NCBI GenBank assembly: GCA_039602395.1
Contig: JBCNJP010000018.1
Span: forward strand, 5,080,163-5,144,162
Direction of reading: 5' to 3'
From: Deinandra increscens subsp. villosa
Lineage: Eukaryota > Streptophyta > Magnoliopsida > Asterales > Asteraceae
Length of the DNA stretch: 64,000 bases
The position numbers were made by a program, and so were the translations under genes. The notes beneath the pieces are model-generated. The model worked only from the letters and a program-made list of their open reading frames with translations. It was not told the origin of the DNA and did no database searches. Positions within the stretch are counted from its first letter, which is position 1; the number at the start of each line of letters is the position of its first letter. Below are positions 45,014-56,656 of the stretch, piece by piece.

Positions 45014-45500
45014 TGAAGATCAATGTAGGGAGGAATTCATCTTTTGTTTAGTTTCATTGTAATAGTTTAGTTTCTTGTAAATGTTAGTTTTTGGTAGGCT
45101 AGCGAAACTGTAAGCTACCGAGCGAAACTGTAGTTTCGCTCGGTACCTAGATTAGACTGTCTCAGTGACAGTTTCGCTTGGCCAGCGAAACTGCCAGCGA
45201 AACTAGTCACTGGACAGTATATATGCGCAGCCATTGTGCAGCCATTTGTAACTTTCTCAAGAATATGTGAACCCTAATACAAGAAACCTTCATTTGGTGA
45301 GTTTTGGTGACGGCTAGGAGCTTATTTCAGTATATTGTAGCTTGTTATATCATCTCTTATCAATCCTATTGGTTCATATTGAGATTGTTCAAGGCTAGAA
45401 AACCATTTTAGTCATTGGAAATCTTATATTGTGTTGTTTATTTGGTTTTCTTCACAAAAACACCTTCATTTGCACTGATAAAGATCAGTGAGGACCAACA
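45014..45500 (+). repeat. Copia 3' LTR
   Basis: 487 bp from TGAAGATCAATG to GGACCAACA, followed by the target duplication AGTAG. It contains a TATA-like GTATATATGCGC (near 45218) and several GCGAAACT motifs upstream of it, in the U3 promoter region. Confidence 0.92.
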
Positions 45501-45505
45501 AGTAG

Positions 45506-46108
45506 CCGAAGTACAGAAAGGCACCCATTCTAACTCTGAAAATTTCCCCCTATATTTTAGCCACAGGAAGGAGTAAGATTTGATTTCATCGACTATTTTG
45601 CGTGCGTAGGTGTTGGAACCCTCAAATTCTTTACGGTTACGAGCCTTTCAAATTTCCCATAACGTGGTATAAGCAATGGTAGCCAACCAGTTTGCTTTCT
45701 TACCCTGAGATAGATTTTGAATGTTGGAGATAAGTTCTTCCACTGATCCAGAGGTATGAAACTGAAAGACACACCAGCTGGAAATGTGCTGCCATACTTG
45801 ATTCGCTAAAGGGCAGTTAAGGAGAGCATAGGAGATGGTTTCGTCACCTGTTGAACACCAGGAGCAGTCCCGAAAAGCGACGTTTATACCTCTTTATTGG
45901 AGTTCAAAATTAACCGGGATTTGTTTCATTGAGGCTTTCCAAGCAAAGATGTGAACTTTTTTGGGAACCCATTTCGTCCAAATATGCTTGCCCAGGGGTA
46001 TGCCGGCCCCGGCTTCTAAAGATTTCCGAATTGAGGATGAGTGAAACTTGAGGTCTTTGCTCCCCAGCCATTGCCATGAGTCTGGTCCATTCATAAAGTT
46101 ATACCGTC
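45506..46108 (-). pseudogene. L1-type LINE ORF2 C-terminus (zinc-binding RT domain), truncated by gap
   Basis: The minus-strand frame includes GPDSWQWLGSKD, IPLGKHIWTKWVPKKVHIF and then, after a stop and frameshift near 45894, CSWCSTGDETISYALLNCP, NQVWQHISSWC and a charged tail. This is the zf-RVT region that ends plant LINE reverse transcriptase proteins (tryptophan-rich, with CxxC and LxxCPxxxxxW). The RT core would lie in the 500-N gap and beyond. The 3' UTR resumes at 32028 beyond the Copia insertion. Confidence 0.85.
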
Positions 46109-46608
46109 NNNNNNNNNNNNNNNNNNNNNNNNNNNNNNNNNNNNNNNNNNNNNNNNNNNNNNNNNNNNNNNNNNNNNNNNNNNNNNNNNNNNNNNNNNNN
46201 NNNNNNNNNNNNNNNNNNNNNNNNNNNNNNNNNNNNNNNNNNNNNNNNNNNNNNNNNNNNNNNNNNNNNNNNNNNNNNNNNNNNNNNNNNNNNNNNNNNN
46301 NNNNNNNNNNNNNNNNNNNNNNNNNNNNNNNNNNNNNNNNNNNNNNNNNNNNNNNNNNNNNNNNNNNNNNNNNNNNNNNNNNNNNNNNNNNNNNNNNNNN
46401 NNNNNNNNNNNNNNNNNNNNNNNNNNNNNNNNNNNNNNNNNNNNNNNNNNNNNNNNNNNNNNNNNNNNNNNNNNNNNNNNNNNNNNNNNNNNNNNNNNNN
46501 NNNNNNNNNNNNNNNNNNNNNNNNNNNNNNNNNNNNNNNNNNNNNNNNNNNNNNNNNNNNNNNNNNNNNNNNNNNNNNNNNNNNNNNNNNNNNNNNNNNN
46601 NNNNNNNN
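46109..46608. other. Assembly gap (500 N)
   Basis: Exactly 500 N. The rest of the LINE probably starts here; open frames spanning the Ns are artefacts. Confidence 0.99.
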
Positions 46609-47279
46609 CCAAGACCACCAGCTCACGTAGACAATAAAAGGCAAAATGTAAAAGAGCTAATTGTATTGAACCTATACATTTAAACTTGTCTTCCATTACC
46701 ACTAACGTTTCCATCAATCTACTCATATAGCCATTTCTGAAGAAGGTTTAAAGATCACATCAAAGTCAAAAATAAAACTCAAACTTGTTTACCATTCATA
46801 CTTTGTTATTGCAATGATATTTCAACAAATCTAACATATGCTGAAATTGTGTATATATTAAAACTTCATCTCAAGGTTTTAATTTTCAAGAAGTATCCAA
46901 TAATTGTCTAACAGATAGACCATGAAATTAAGGAGTTCAACTAACCTGATTCGATGATCAAGAACGTAGTAGGGCTCACAGAGTTAGAAGATTTCAAATA
47001 CAGTTTGGGGGTCACGAAGATAGCTATTTATAACATTCTGATCCAGCAATTTCTACTTTAGGGCTAGATGAAACTGAAGGCGTCAATTGAACTACGAAAT
47101 TGAATGCTTAGGTTGAGATTCCACTCAAGGGCTTGAAGAAATTGAATGCTGAAAGAGTGAAAGTAGAAAGGAAATTCAATCGACCCACCATTTACTGCGA
47201 CCAGGGTAGAAGAAGAAGGGCTTGTAAAGAAGGAGCGCGGCAAACGAAGGCTGGAGATATGTTCGGGGATTGACACGTG
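46609..47279. other. Intergenic, nothing recognised
   Basis: No domain seen in short open frames such as 47064-47276 (minus). May be part of the LTR ending at 47710. Confidence 0.35.
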
Positions 47280-47710
47280 GCGTAAAAGATGTTCACTTAT
47301 TAAAGTAGTGGATTGACACCACCACCACCATCTCTACACTTACACCCTTCTGCATCTTTGTTTCTTATTTGAAATTGGAGGGATCTGTTCATCATCATTT
47401 GATCTTATTCTCGATTCAGATCTACCTTTTTGAATCTTAGTTATGCTTACAAAGATTTATTTGACGTTTTGCAGATGGTCACGAGAAAGGATGGACGAAG
47501 CTCTAGTGAATGATTTTCAAAACAATAATATATGTTTTAGTTATACTTTACGCTTCCGCATAACTCAAAACTGATTTACTCATGTGATTGGTTGTTAAAC
47601 GTATTTTCTAAAACTCATGTTAGAGGTCATTCGTATGACTAATGACTTAGATCCTGGTTTGTCACGCGTCTCGCGGTAATACCCTGCAAGCGGATTTTAA
47701 GGGTGTGACA
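47280..47710 (+). repeat. Right end of a gypsy LTR
   Basis: Ends GGATTTTAAGGGTGTGACA, the same terminus as the solo LTR at 2415-5534. Its upstream sequence has the same style (TCACGCGTCTCGCGG). The start of the LTR was not found; it may be in the gap. Confidence 0.5.
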
Positions 47711-49315
47711 GATTCTGCCGACTAGTCAAGTAAGAACTCCAAAATTAAATGATGAAGAGAAGAAGTCTTTGGGACTAAATCGTAGAGAGGTATTGCGATT
47801 GTTTATTCATCTGATAGCGAAAGACGATGTAACTTGAAACACCTTGCGAAAAGTTGCAACATTCGGTGGTTGTGGATATAGAAAGAGAAGCCAAAGCGTA
47901 TATGACGAGGAAGAAGTGACAAAGCTGGGTTAACACAAGGGGAAATTCTCTCCATCCTTTTATTAGAGGTACGATTGTCTTTAGATTAAAATTCATTAAA
48001 GATGAGTAAATATATGGTTAAGGTTAAAAATAGAGGGATATATACAAATTTCTCAAAATTTAATCTTCAATTTAAATTTCATGTAGAGTATACATCAAAA
48101 TACACATCTTAATAACTCCACACTTTGAACAAATGAACAATAGATCAACCTAATACATATATTATTTAATCAGGGGGTTTTAAGAGTGTGTAAGTGAGCG
48201 ATCACACATAACCTATGTCGTATAAGGGTTTCACTTTCTTTTTTATTCTTTACTAATTTTCAAAATCAACATATACGATTAATAATTATATAAGTAGACA
48301 TGGAATAATGGGAAATTGATACATTTAAGTTTCTGTTTTTAAAATACTTTTACTTATTACACAAAGCCTCTAAAATGTTAAAACGGGCCTTCAATGTTTC
48401 ATTTATATTTTGAATTTTTTTTTTAGTTGGATCGTGGGGTTCAATCTTTGCGTCCCACCTCCCTTTTCTTTTGATCTTTCTCACTACAGAGTGCAGATAC
48501 ATATAAAATTATATTTGATTTTCTTTTTAATTTATTATTTTAATACATATAATTAATTTTATACACATTTCTTCTTCTCAAATAACTACTATAGTTTTAA
48601 TATAATTTATAATCTTGCGAGGTGGTTATTTTATATCTTTTATATCTTTTGATATAAATTCCATTCAAGATCAAGCCTCTCTCTGTTCCAACTTAAATTT
48701 TAATCAAAACTGAGTTAGTCAATATGATATATTTTTATCTTTTTTAAACTTGTTTTCATGTTTCTTAACGTTTTTATAACAATGTAACTTTTTCATAATT
48801 TCCGAATGTACCGTTGCGGCGTAGTATTTTTTTTTTAATAAAGTTTCAATATTCAAAACTGAGTAACCGTAACTTCATACGTTTATCTTTACACACTTAA
48901 CAATGTCAATGATATTACCGCAAAGTGCACCTTTTTATCTACCTTTTGATATTCAAAATCAGGACACTGAAACCTTAAGACGTTTTCTTTATGTACTTAA
49001 CCACATCGTTAACACGTTTCGTTCGCGACCACTAGTTATCTACATATAAAACGAACCTACGGACACTTATCAACTCTTTTAGAATACATGTAAAGAAACT
49101 TGTTTGAATTCAAGATTTTTTGGCGCTCCCTTGAAACTTTTTTCAACTCGATTTACATAAAATTAATTTTAATTTTACTTATTAAGAAAAATATTAATCA
49201 TATTTATATTAAGAAATATAATCTATTAATTGCTAAACCTAAACAATCATCGGATTACCGAAATTATAAAGCCCACTACTTTTATGAATTATATTGTATA
49301 AAATAAAAAGAAATT
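47711..49315. other. Intergenic AT-rich DNA
   Basis: No gene, RNA or element border I can support in about 1.6 kb. Confidence 0.4.
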
Positions 49316-49400
49316 CCGACCTGCCGGATTCGAACCAGCGACCTAAGGATAGCTATGTTGACACTACAGTCCTCCGCTCTACCAACTGAGCTAAGGTCGG
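49316..49400 (-). tRNA. trnY-GTA: tRNA-Tyr (GTA) with a 13-nt intron
   Basis: The minus-strand sequence gives a full cloverleaf: acceptor CCGACCT with AGGTCGG, D-arm GCTCAGTTGGTAGAGC, anticodon arm GAGGACTGTAG ... ATCCTT, T-arm GCTGGTTCGAATCCGGC. The anticodon GTA is followed by G37, then an intron at 49351-49363, the canonical position for plant nuclear tRNA-Tyr. The mature length is 72 nt before CCA addition. A- and B-box sequences are intact (TAGCTCAGTTGG, GGTTCGAATCC). A T-rich Pol III terminator (TTTCTTTTT) follows about 3 bases downstream on the minus strand. It looks functional and is not part of a SINE. Confidence 0.97.
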
Positions 49401-50104
49401 TTTGTGTTTCCTCTACCGAAACATCTTAGTTGTTTCATTCCTATTTTCTAAGTTAAAATGTTAAATACTAGCTATAAAACTAGCCTCAATGCTTATAATT
49501 AATTTAAATTTTTTAATCAGTTTAGTCATATTATATTATGCAACTAAGTTTAAAATTGAATAAATTCCGTGAAGTGGTCAAGCTACTATTGAACGAAGTT
49601 TTTCTTTTTTAAAAAGTTCATAAAAATTCTAAAATGTTGTCTAGGTTGTTGGGTTGGAATTTATCATAATTTACAACTAAAGAAAGTTCAACTTTTTAGC
49701 TACACTAACAGAGGTAAATTTATACCATGTAATATATGTGATACATGTATTGAGTGAGGTAAATTTATCTTTGGTTCTCCCTGTCTTTGGCCTTTGCGGA
49801 TCCGAAGATGTCGCTCTCTCTATTTACAATCTTTGATTTGCATATCTCTCACTCTTTAAATCGATCATTGATTGCTAACTGTCGTTGCTTGGTTTGCTTT
49901 GATCGTCACAAATTGATTCGGGTTTCATTATAGTTATACCTCCTCGTAATAGATGACAGTTAGGGTACCAGTCAGATCGACATAATTATTTTGATTTGAG
50001 TTAGGAAGGATTGGGATCAATATAAATAAATGAGAATTCTAGTGCATAGTGTCAATAGAAATTGCAAAAAATACGAGGTTAAGAAAAAGAAGCTACAAAA
50101 CAAT
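49401..50104. other. Intergenic, nothing recognised
   Basis: AT-rich sequence upstream of the tRNA and up to the interrupted SINE. Confidence 0.4.
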
Positions 50105-50158
50105 GTTATAGCGTTTAGTTCAATGGTACCTGGTGTTTATTTTCATTTAAGTGGTGCT
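50105..50158 (+). mobile_element. SINE, left half (split by a Copia insertion)
   Basis: Carries A-box-like TTTAGTTCAATGG. It continues after the Copia at 63709 with the B-box. The last five bases GTGCT (50154-50158) are the Copia target duplication, repeated at 63704-63708. Confidence 0.65.
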
Positions 50159-50497
50159 TGTTGGATATCAAGAACCGCGATCAAGAACTACTAACTTGTG
50201 AATCAAGACACGAGATGTAAAAAAGAAAACCCGCTTGTGTTTATTACTTGTCTCAAGCCAAATGATTACAAGCCACCCCCTCTCCCTATATATAGGAGAG
50301 GGGGGAACCATCTAGAAAACCTTATTCTAGACAAATTATTAAAGTGATCAAATCCTAAACAAACTAGGAGACTTATCTATCTGAAGAATACAAAACTTAA
50401 TTAAAAACAAAATCATAAAACTGATTTCTTTGGAACCGACGCACGCATGGTATTTGTGATCCCATGCACCTCACGTGCACCATTAATTAAGCCGACA
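50159..50497 (-). repeat. Copia 3' LTR
   Basis: Plus strand TGTTGGATATCAAG ... AAGCCGACA. The partner of 63358-63703, with clear divergence (for example GCCGACA against GCCCACA). A TATA-like CCTATATATAGG lies near 50285. Confidence 0.9.
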
Positions 50498-50517
50498 AAT
50501 TCTACCTTATTCCCAAC

Positions 50518-52484
50518 TTAGATAGACCCTACATGGAGGATTTCCATGCAATATTTGAACTTTGGTCCCTGCACTACTTTTGTAAAAGCATCGGCGGCAT
50601 TTTCCTCGGTACCAACCTTGACCACTTCAACCTCTTTCGACTCAAGAATCTCCCTTATGAAGTGTAGTCTCACGTTAATATGTTTAGTTCTCTCGTGAAA
50701 CACTTGGTTCTTCGACAAATTAATAGCCCCTTGATTGTCACAATTTACCTGTACCGACCTTAAGTTCACCCCTAGCTCGATTAGAAAACCTTTTATCCAC
50801 AAGCTCTCTTTAACTGCTTTGGTAAGCGCCACATATTCCGACTCCGTAGTTGACAATGCCACAATGTGTTGTAACGTGGCTTTCCAGCTTACCGTGCATC
50901 CTTTTACCGTAAAGACATATCCGGTTATCGACCTCCCTTTATCCAAATCTTTTGCATAATCCGAGTCGACAATACCCTTTACATCCACATGTTTTTCCTC
51001 ATCCAAACCTTACACGAGGCCTACGTTGGATGAACCTTTTAGATATCAAATCAACCACTTCACCGCTTCCCAATGATTTTTGCCCGGATTTGCCAAGTAT
51101 CGGCTAACAATACTCACCGCATATGCGATGTCCGGTCTCGTACACACCATTAAATACATTAAACTTCCCACCGCATTCGCGTACGGCACCTTGTTCATTA
51201 TCTCGACTTCACGTTCACTTTTGGGGCAATCTTTGAGAGATAATTTAAAGTGTCCTGCTAAAGGTGTGGTCACCTCCTTTGCATGCCCCCAAGCCATATG
51301 TATCTATGACCTTTTGAATAAACCCTTTCTGTGTTATCGTGAGAATTCCACCAGCCCTATTCCTTTCGATTTCCACGCCCAAGATTTTCCGTGCTGGCCC
51401 CAAGAATTTCATGTCGAACTCCTTCTTTAACATCCCTTTTGTATCCCCGATTTCCCTTTTGCTTTTACATGCGATTAGCATGTCGTCGACGTACAAAAGC
51501 AAGTATATGTATTCTAGTTTCGAGTACCTTCGGTAGTAAACACAGTTGTCGTAGTCGCTCCGCAAAAACTCGTTCTTTTGCACGTATTCATCGAACCTTT
51601 TGTACTATTGCCTCGATGATTGCTTTAACCCGTATAACGACTTCTTTAGCAAACAAACCTTGTATTCTCCGCCTTCCTCAAAACCGGGAGGTTGTCGCAT
51701 GTATATCGTTTCTTCTAGGTTTCCATGTAAAAATGCCGTTTTTACATCGAGTTGCTCTAACTCGTAATCCATGCACGCGGTTAAGGCGAGAATTATTCTT
51801 ATCGTCGTGTGACGGACTACCGGAGAAATACTTCGTTGTAGTCTATCCCAGCTCTTTAAGTGAATCCCGAGCTACCAATCTAGCCTTGTATCTTGGTTCT
51901 TGAACCCCGTCAATACCGTCTTTTATCTTATACAACCATTTTCGACTTACAAGCTTTTCATCCTTAGGTTTGTCTAAAAGGACCCATGTATTATTTTTCT
52001 TTATAGAGTCCATCTCTTCGTTCATGGCTTGTACCCATTTACCCTTATCTGCCGAGATCACAGCCTCCTCATAGGAAATAGGCTCATTTGAATCTTCTTC
52101 TTCTGCAGTTGCAAAAGCATAGGCAGTCAAGTTGCTTTGGATCTGATCGGTTTGCGTTCCCGAGCCGCCACTTGATTCTACCTGAAGCTCTATATGTTCT
52201 TCTTCACTCTTAGCACCCGTTCCTTTTTGTGTGTCTCGATACATCAGTTTCTCATTAAAAACCACATCACGACTTATAATGATTATTGGCTTCACATCAT
52301 CGAGTCTCCATAAGTGGTATCCCTTCACGCCATCGGGATACCCCAAGAATATGCATTTGATTGCTCTTGGTTTAAGTTTGTTTCCTGTGATGCGCATAAG
52401 AGACACACCCAAAAACTCGTAACATCTCATAACGGTCGTCTTTCCGGTCCATACATCCATGGGAGTCCTTTTATCAAGAGAAAC
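50518..52484 (-). pseudogene. Copia integrase C-terminus, RT and RNase H, broken
   Basis: Reads from 52484 leftwards. Integrase tail (TPMDVWTGK, CIFLGYPDGVKGYHLW) and RT start (KKNNTWVLLDKP, SRKWLYKIKDGIDG) in one frame to about 51843. After frameshifts, LDVKTAFLHGN and PPGFEEGG, then the catalytic LLYVDDMLIA near 51500. Then the RT connection (RPDIAYAVSIVSRYL, 51297-51046), and RNase H (50518-51006) with VDSDYAKD, STTESEYVAL and ERTKHINVRLHFIRE. Several stops and shifts separate these blocks, so no functional enzyme can be made. The hAT element interrupts the integrase immediately upstream. Confidence 0.9.
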
Positions 52485-52619
52485 TAGGGGTGAGCAAAAA
52501 TTGGGTAGCCCGCCCAATACCCGAAACCCGACCCGGTGTGTATATACCTTGTTGGGCTTCGGGCCTAGAATTCAGCAAAAAACGGGCTCGGGCCCGGGCC
52601 CGGGCTTTACCCGAAATTA

Positions 52620-54274
52620 AACAAAGAAACCCGAAGCCCGATATTTAAATTCTTTTATGAAAATATTACAGATTTGTTTACATATTTTATGCAGATTTTT
52701 TAGGAAATCAAATATTTTATCAAATAAACTATATCTATCTATAAAAAATTATAATATCTTTCAAATTTCAATCATATCTATTCCTATTTTTTATAAAAAA
52801 AAACAAAACAATATATATCTATAAAAAATACCATCGATCAACATTGAATAACATTCTATATAAACATAAAAAAACACATCGAGAATTTCCAGAGAAATAG
52901 TACGCTGCTGCAACTTCAAATCAAGAACCAAGGCTGTTGTGCTCATTCAAGAAGCAAGGCTGCTGTGCTGCAATTCTGCCAAGACTGCTGCAACTTCAAT
53001 TCAAGAGCCATCAAGATATATCTACAGTAAGTTTTGTGATGTTAATCAATTGATATTGAAATCGAATGTTTGATTTTGATGTACCTGTTTTCAATTCTGC
53101 CAAGGTTTAGCCTCAAGAAGTTATCAAAGTTTGATAAATCAAAGGAGCATGTGTCAAACCTGCAACTTTTTTTTATCAAACCTGTAACTTTTTTAAAAGT
53201 TAGTCATTTAGTCCATTGGATGAATACACATTAAGTCTATTGTAATATGTGTGTAAGATGCACAACTAATCACCTTGGCTACCTGTATGCTCATTACAGT
53301 ATGATCATTTTAATAATAATGGTTTGTAATATTTAGATAAAAGAGTGGAGTGAACATACAAATCATTACCTATACACAAACTCTAATTTAGAGTTCTTAG
53401 AAGCAAAGAAACTTAATTTGTAAAAAAGGTAAATTAAGTTGTATGTTTAAAGAGATCATTTTAATTAAAAAACAACCAAAACAACATACAATTTCGTTAA
53501 GGGAAATTTAGGTAAATGACTAAGACATATATATTGTTGCTTGTGAAGATGATCTCCTACCACTTAAAACTTATGTGTCATGACCTTAAGGGAAATTTGG
53601 CATCTGTCTTTGTATATCCACATGCATACTTTTTCATAGTAAATGTTAATATGGTAGGTGCAGAATGCATTTATTCTTTTGTGTTGTTTGTGGTCATTTT
53701 TGTGCAAATTTAAATATTTAGCTAATAACTCGTTACCAAGACTCCTAGAATGCCATGATGTTTTCGTACAAAGTAACAAAGGGGGTTCTTTGTGGTGAAT
53801 AAGTATTACAATGTGCTTGTTGTTGCCTTCTGATCTACGGAACTTCAAAACAACCTATTCTACCCGCAAATAATTAGATAAGTAGTTTGGAGAAGCAATT
53901 CGAAACACAGTTTACTAAGTAATCCCAAACACTTCTTTCTCAGAAAGGACCCCAAGTAATGATTCACTGTATGTTGCAACTCTTGTGAGTTTGAACAATA
54001 GTAGCTCTTGATCAGAGTTGTTCCCTTTTGTAATTTAGGGGTATGGAAGAACTTGGGTTTTGGCCATGTCAAACAACTTTCTTTAGGTACTACAATTTAT
54101 AGAGCATAAATTTTGATACAAGGGACTGAACTTTGAAGACAGTTTGACACTTTAAAAAGTAAAATAAACCCACTGAATTAACCATCCAAAAGAGTGTATG
54201 CAAATATATATAAGAGAATGCTACTAACCACTTCTGTTTTGTTCTTTAGGCAAGCTTCTGTTTCACCATAGGCT
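52620..54274. other. hAT 5' region upstream of the transposase
   Basis: Non-coding by eye. CTGCTGCAACTTCAA-type repeats near 52900-53000. Probably promoter and leader of the transposase. Confidence 0.45.
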
Positions 54275-54510
54275 GATTTTGTTACATTTGTGTAGTGAAC
54301 TTATAAGTGCAACAGTTTGACTTTTAAAAGTCAAACTAGGCAGATTTTGTTACATTTGTGTAGTGAACTTATAAGTGCAACAGTTTGACTTTTAAAAGTC
54401 AAACTAGGCAGATTTTGTTACATTTGTGTAGTGAACTTATAAGTGCAACAGTTTGACTTTTAAAAGTGAAACTAGGTAGATTTTGATACATTTGTGTAGT
54501 GAACTTATAA
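54275..54510. repeat. 68-bp tandem repeat, about 3.5 copies
   Basis: Exact 68-bp period (GATTTTGTTACATTTGTG starts at 54275, 54343, 54411, 54479 with slight variation). Each unit contains a perfect palindrome centred on GACTTTTAAAAGTC. It ends about 40 bp before the transposase ATG. Confidence 0.95.
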
Positions 54511-55530
54511 TTTAAAATATAAATCCTTTATGTTGTCTATTTAATGTAGATGGAGCAAGAAAACATCCAGAACCTATCGAGTGACGACTCTCACGGAGGC
54601 AATAAAAGGAAAACTACACAAGAAGAACATGTTCCACCTGTTCCTGCTAAGAAAATACGAAATACAAAGAAATCTAAACCGCCAACTGGTAAAAAGGGTG
54701 GATCTGAGGTTTGGAAGGATTTTGAGAAGGTTATAGTGGATGGGGAACAGAAGGCAATATGTAAGCACTGTGATAAAACTTTAGCCGGCTCCTCGGAAAA
54801 TGGTACATCTTCACTAAGAAGACATATTAGATCATGTGAAAATCACCCTAATAAGTCGAAAGATCAAAGCAACCTTTATGTTAAAAAAACGATGGTGTTG
54901 AGGGAGGGCCTAGTGGTGAAGTTAAAACATGGAAATTCTGTGCAAAAGCAAGCAGAAAAGCGCTTGCTAAGATGATTATTTCTAGATGAGCTACCATTTG
55001 CATCAGTGGAGCACGAAGGGTTTAAAAGGTTTATGGAAACCATATGTCCAAACTTCAAGCTTCCGAGTAGACATACTATCTCAAGAGATATTGGGAACAT
55101 ATACTTAAGTGAGAAGGCGGCTTTAAAATCTTTTTTTCAAACAGGTAAATCCAGGATATGTTTGACAACGGACACCTGGACATCCATCCAGAGAGTTAAC
55201 TACATGTGCGTCACTGCGCATTTCATTGATGAAAACTGGACACTCCACAAAAGAGTTATTAACTTTAAGCCTGTTTTTAGCCACAAGGGAGAGGAGATCG
55301 GTAGGGTCTTACTTCAATGCTTACAGGAATGGGAGATTGAAAACGTATTAATAATAACCACCGACAATGCATCTTCCAATGACACGGCCATATTATTTCT
55401 TCAAGAAAAGTTAACAAACCTATCATGTGATACTTGCATGTCCGCTGCATGGCACATATCATTAATCTCATTGTGAAGGACGGGTTGAGTAAAGAGGAGA
55501 TAGGGATTAACCGTATACGGAACGCTATAC

Positions 55531-56127
55531 TGTTGGATATATGGTGTCCTGACCCGACAAATTAACGAACCCGACCGATATTGACCCGTAAGAGTTACAC
55601 CTGGGTCAACGGACTATTATATCTAATTAATTGTTAATTAGAAATAAACGAACTAAATGGTGAATTAAATAAATATTAACTATTTATTTAAATCGACAAA
55701 ATCTATCGGTTCAAAATACTCGGTAATTAAAAGACGAACCGATCAGTTGTTACCGGATTAACAGACTGATCGGTTGGTGGACTAAAGGTGGATCGCGACC
55801 GGGCCCAGTTCGCAGGCCCTGGTCCGCGAATTTTATATTAAATGAGAGGAGGGAGATAAATTGAATAACAAGTCACAAAAACAAAACCCTAATCTCCTCT
55901 CCCTCCCTCTCTGCGCCGTAAGCCAAGCCGAAGCCGGCTCACGCCGCCGCCACCGACTGCTGTCGCCGCCCCGCCTCCACCACCGTGATCCGTTCGTGAT
56001 TTCCGATGGATCCTCGTCTTGCCAGTATCTGTGCCCGTCTCGAGAGCGAAGCCGTCTCAGCCCGAGCCGAAGCCGCAGCCCGAGCCGAAGCCGCAGCCCG
56101 AGCCGCCGCCGCAGCTCAAGCCGCCGC
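55531..56127 (+). repeat. Copia 5' LTR, 3'-truncated
   Basis: Matches the first half of 57480-58666 almost perfectly (a few substitutions, and fewer GCCGAA repeats). It ends inside the Ala-coding GC-rich tract. Confidence 0.9.
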
Positions 56128-56656
56128 TAACATGTTTCTCGTATTCGGGGGTGTTGATGAGGAGCTTACTGTAAGATGTTACACTAACGCTAGTTTTCAG
56201 ACTGGCCGAGATGACTCTTGCTCACAGTCGGGATTCGTATTCACTCTTAACGGAGGGGCTGTTTCTTGGAGAAGCTCAAAACAACCAGTAGTAGCTGATT
56301 CTACTACTGAATCCGAATACATAGCCGCCTCAGAAGCTGCTAAAGAAGCCGTGTGGATGAAGAAGTTCATATCCGATCTCGATGCTGTGCCAAGTATTAG
56401 GCAGCCCATCGAGATGATGTGCGATAACACAGGCGCTATAGCTCAAGCCAAAGAGCAACGGTCCCATAAGATGGCCAAGCACGTCCTGAGGAAATTCCAC
56501 TACATAAGAGAAGTAGTCGACAAAAATGAAATAAAGATAAGCAAAGTACACACAGATCAAAACTTAGCTGATCCCTTTACTAAGCCTATGACTCACGAGA
56601 CTCATATATGCCACAGAGAAGCGATAGGGCTTAGATTAGCTAAAGACATGTTTTGA
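56006..56656 (+). CDS. LTR-encoded Ala-rich leader fused in frame to Copia RNase H
   Basis: Begins with the LTR ATG (MDPRLASICARLES) and an Ala-Glu-Ala-Arg repeat tract (about 40 residues). It then crosses the deletion junction (about 56127) in frame into a Copia RNase H C-terminal region: YTNASFQTGRDD, STTESEYIAASEAAKEAVW, CDNTGAIAQAKE, DQNLADPFTKPM. The fusion of about 216 codons is intact and stops at the normal pol terminus (56656). The RNase H part lacks its first catalytic aspartate region. In an intact element the RNase H would be part of Pol. The fusion is probably an accident of the deletion, but it places an RNase H fragment behind an LTR start codon. Confidence 0.6.
   Translation: MDPRLASICARLESEAVSARAEAAARAEAAARAAAAAQAAANMFLVFGGVDEELTVRCYTNASFQTGRDDSCSQSGFVFTLNGGAVSWRSSKQPVVADSTTESEYIAASEAAKEAVWMKKFISDLDAVPSIRQPIEMMCDNTGAIAQAKEQRSHKMAKHVLRKFHYIREVVDKNEIKISKVHTDQNLADPFTKPMTHETHICHREAIGLRLAKDMF

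Larger units (their letters stand above)
32029..45500. mobile_element. Rearranged SIRE-type Copia retrotransposon insertion
   Basis: The whole block sits in a LINE with 5-bp duplication AGTAG on both sides. Order: a 396-bp spacer copy (+), gag (-), leader and primer site (-), LTR (-), C-terminal half of the extra ORF (-), pol (+), spacer (+), full extra ORF (+), polypurine tract and LTR (+). Turning 32425-36722 around would give spacer, ORFX C-terminus, LTR, gag, pol, spacer, ORFX, LTR, that is, a tandem of a 5'-truncated and a nearly complete element sharing one LTR. The right terminus is a normal LTR end (CCAACA). The left terminus is not an LTR but internal spacer sequence starting TGAAGTCC. 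The two LTR copies and the two ORFX copies differ at only a handful of positions, so the event is young. Confidence 0.85.
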
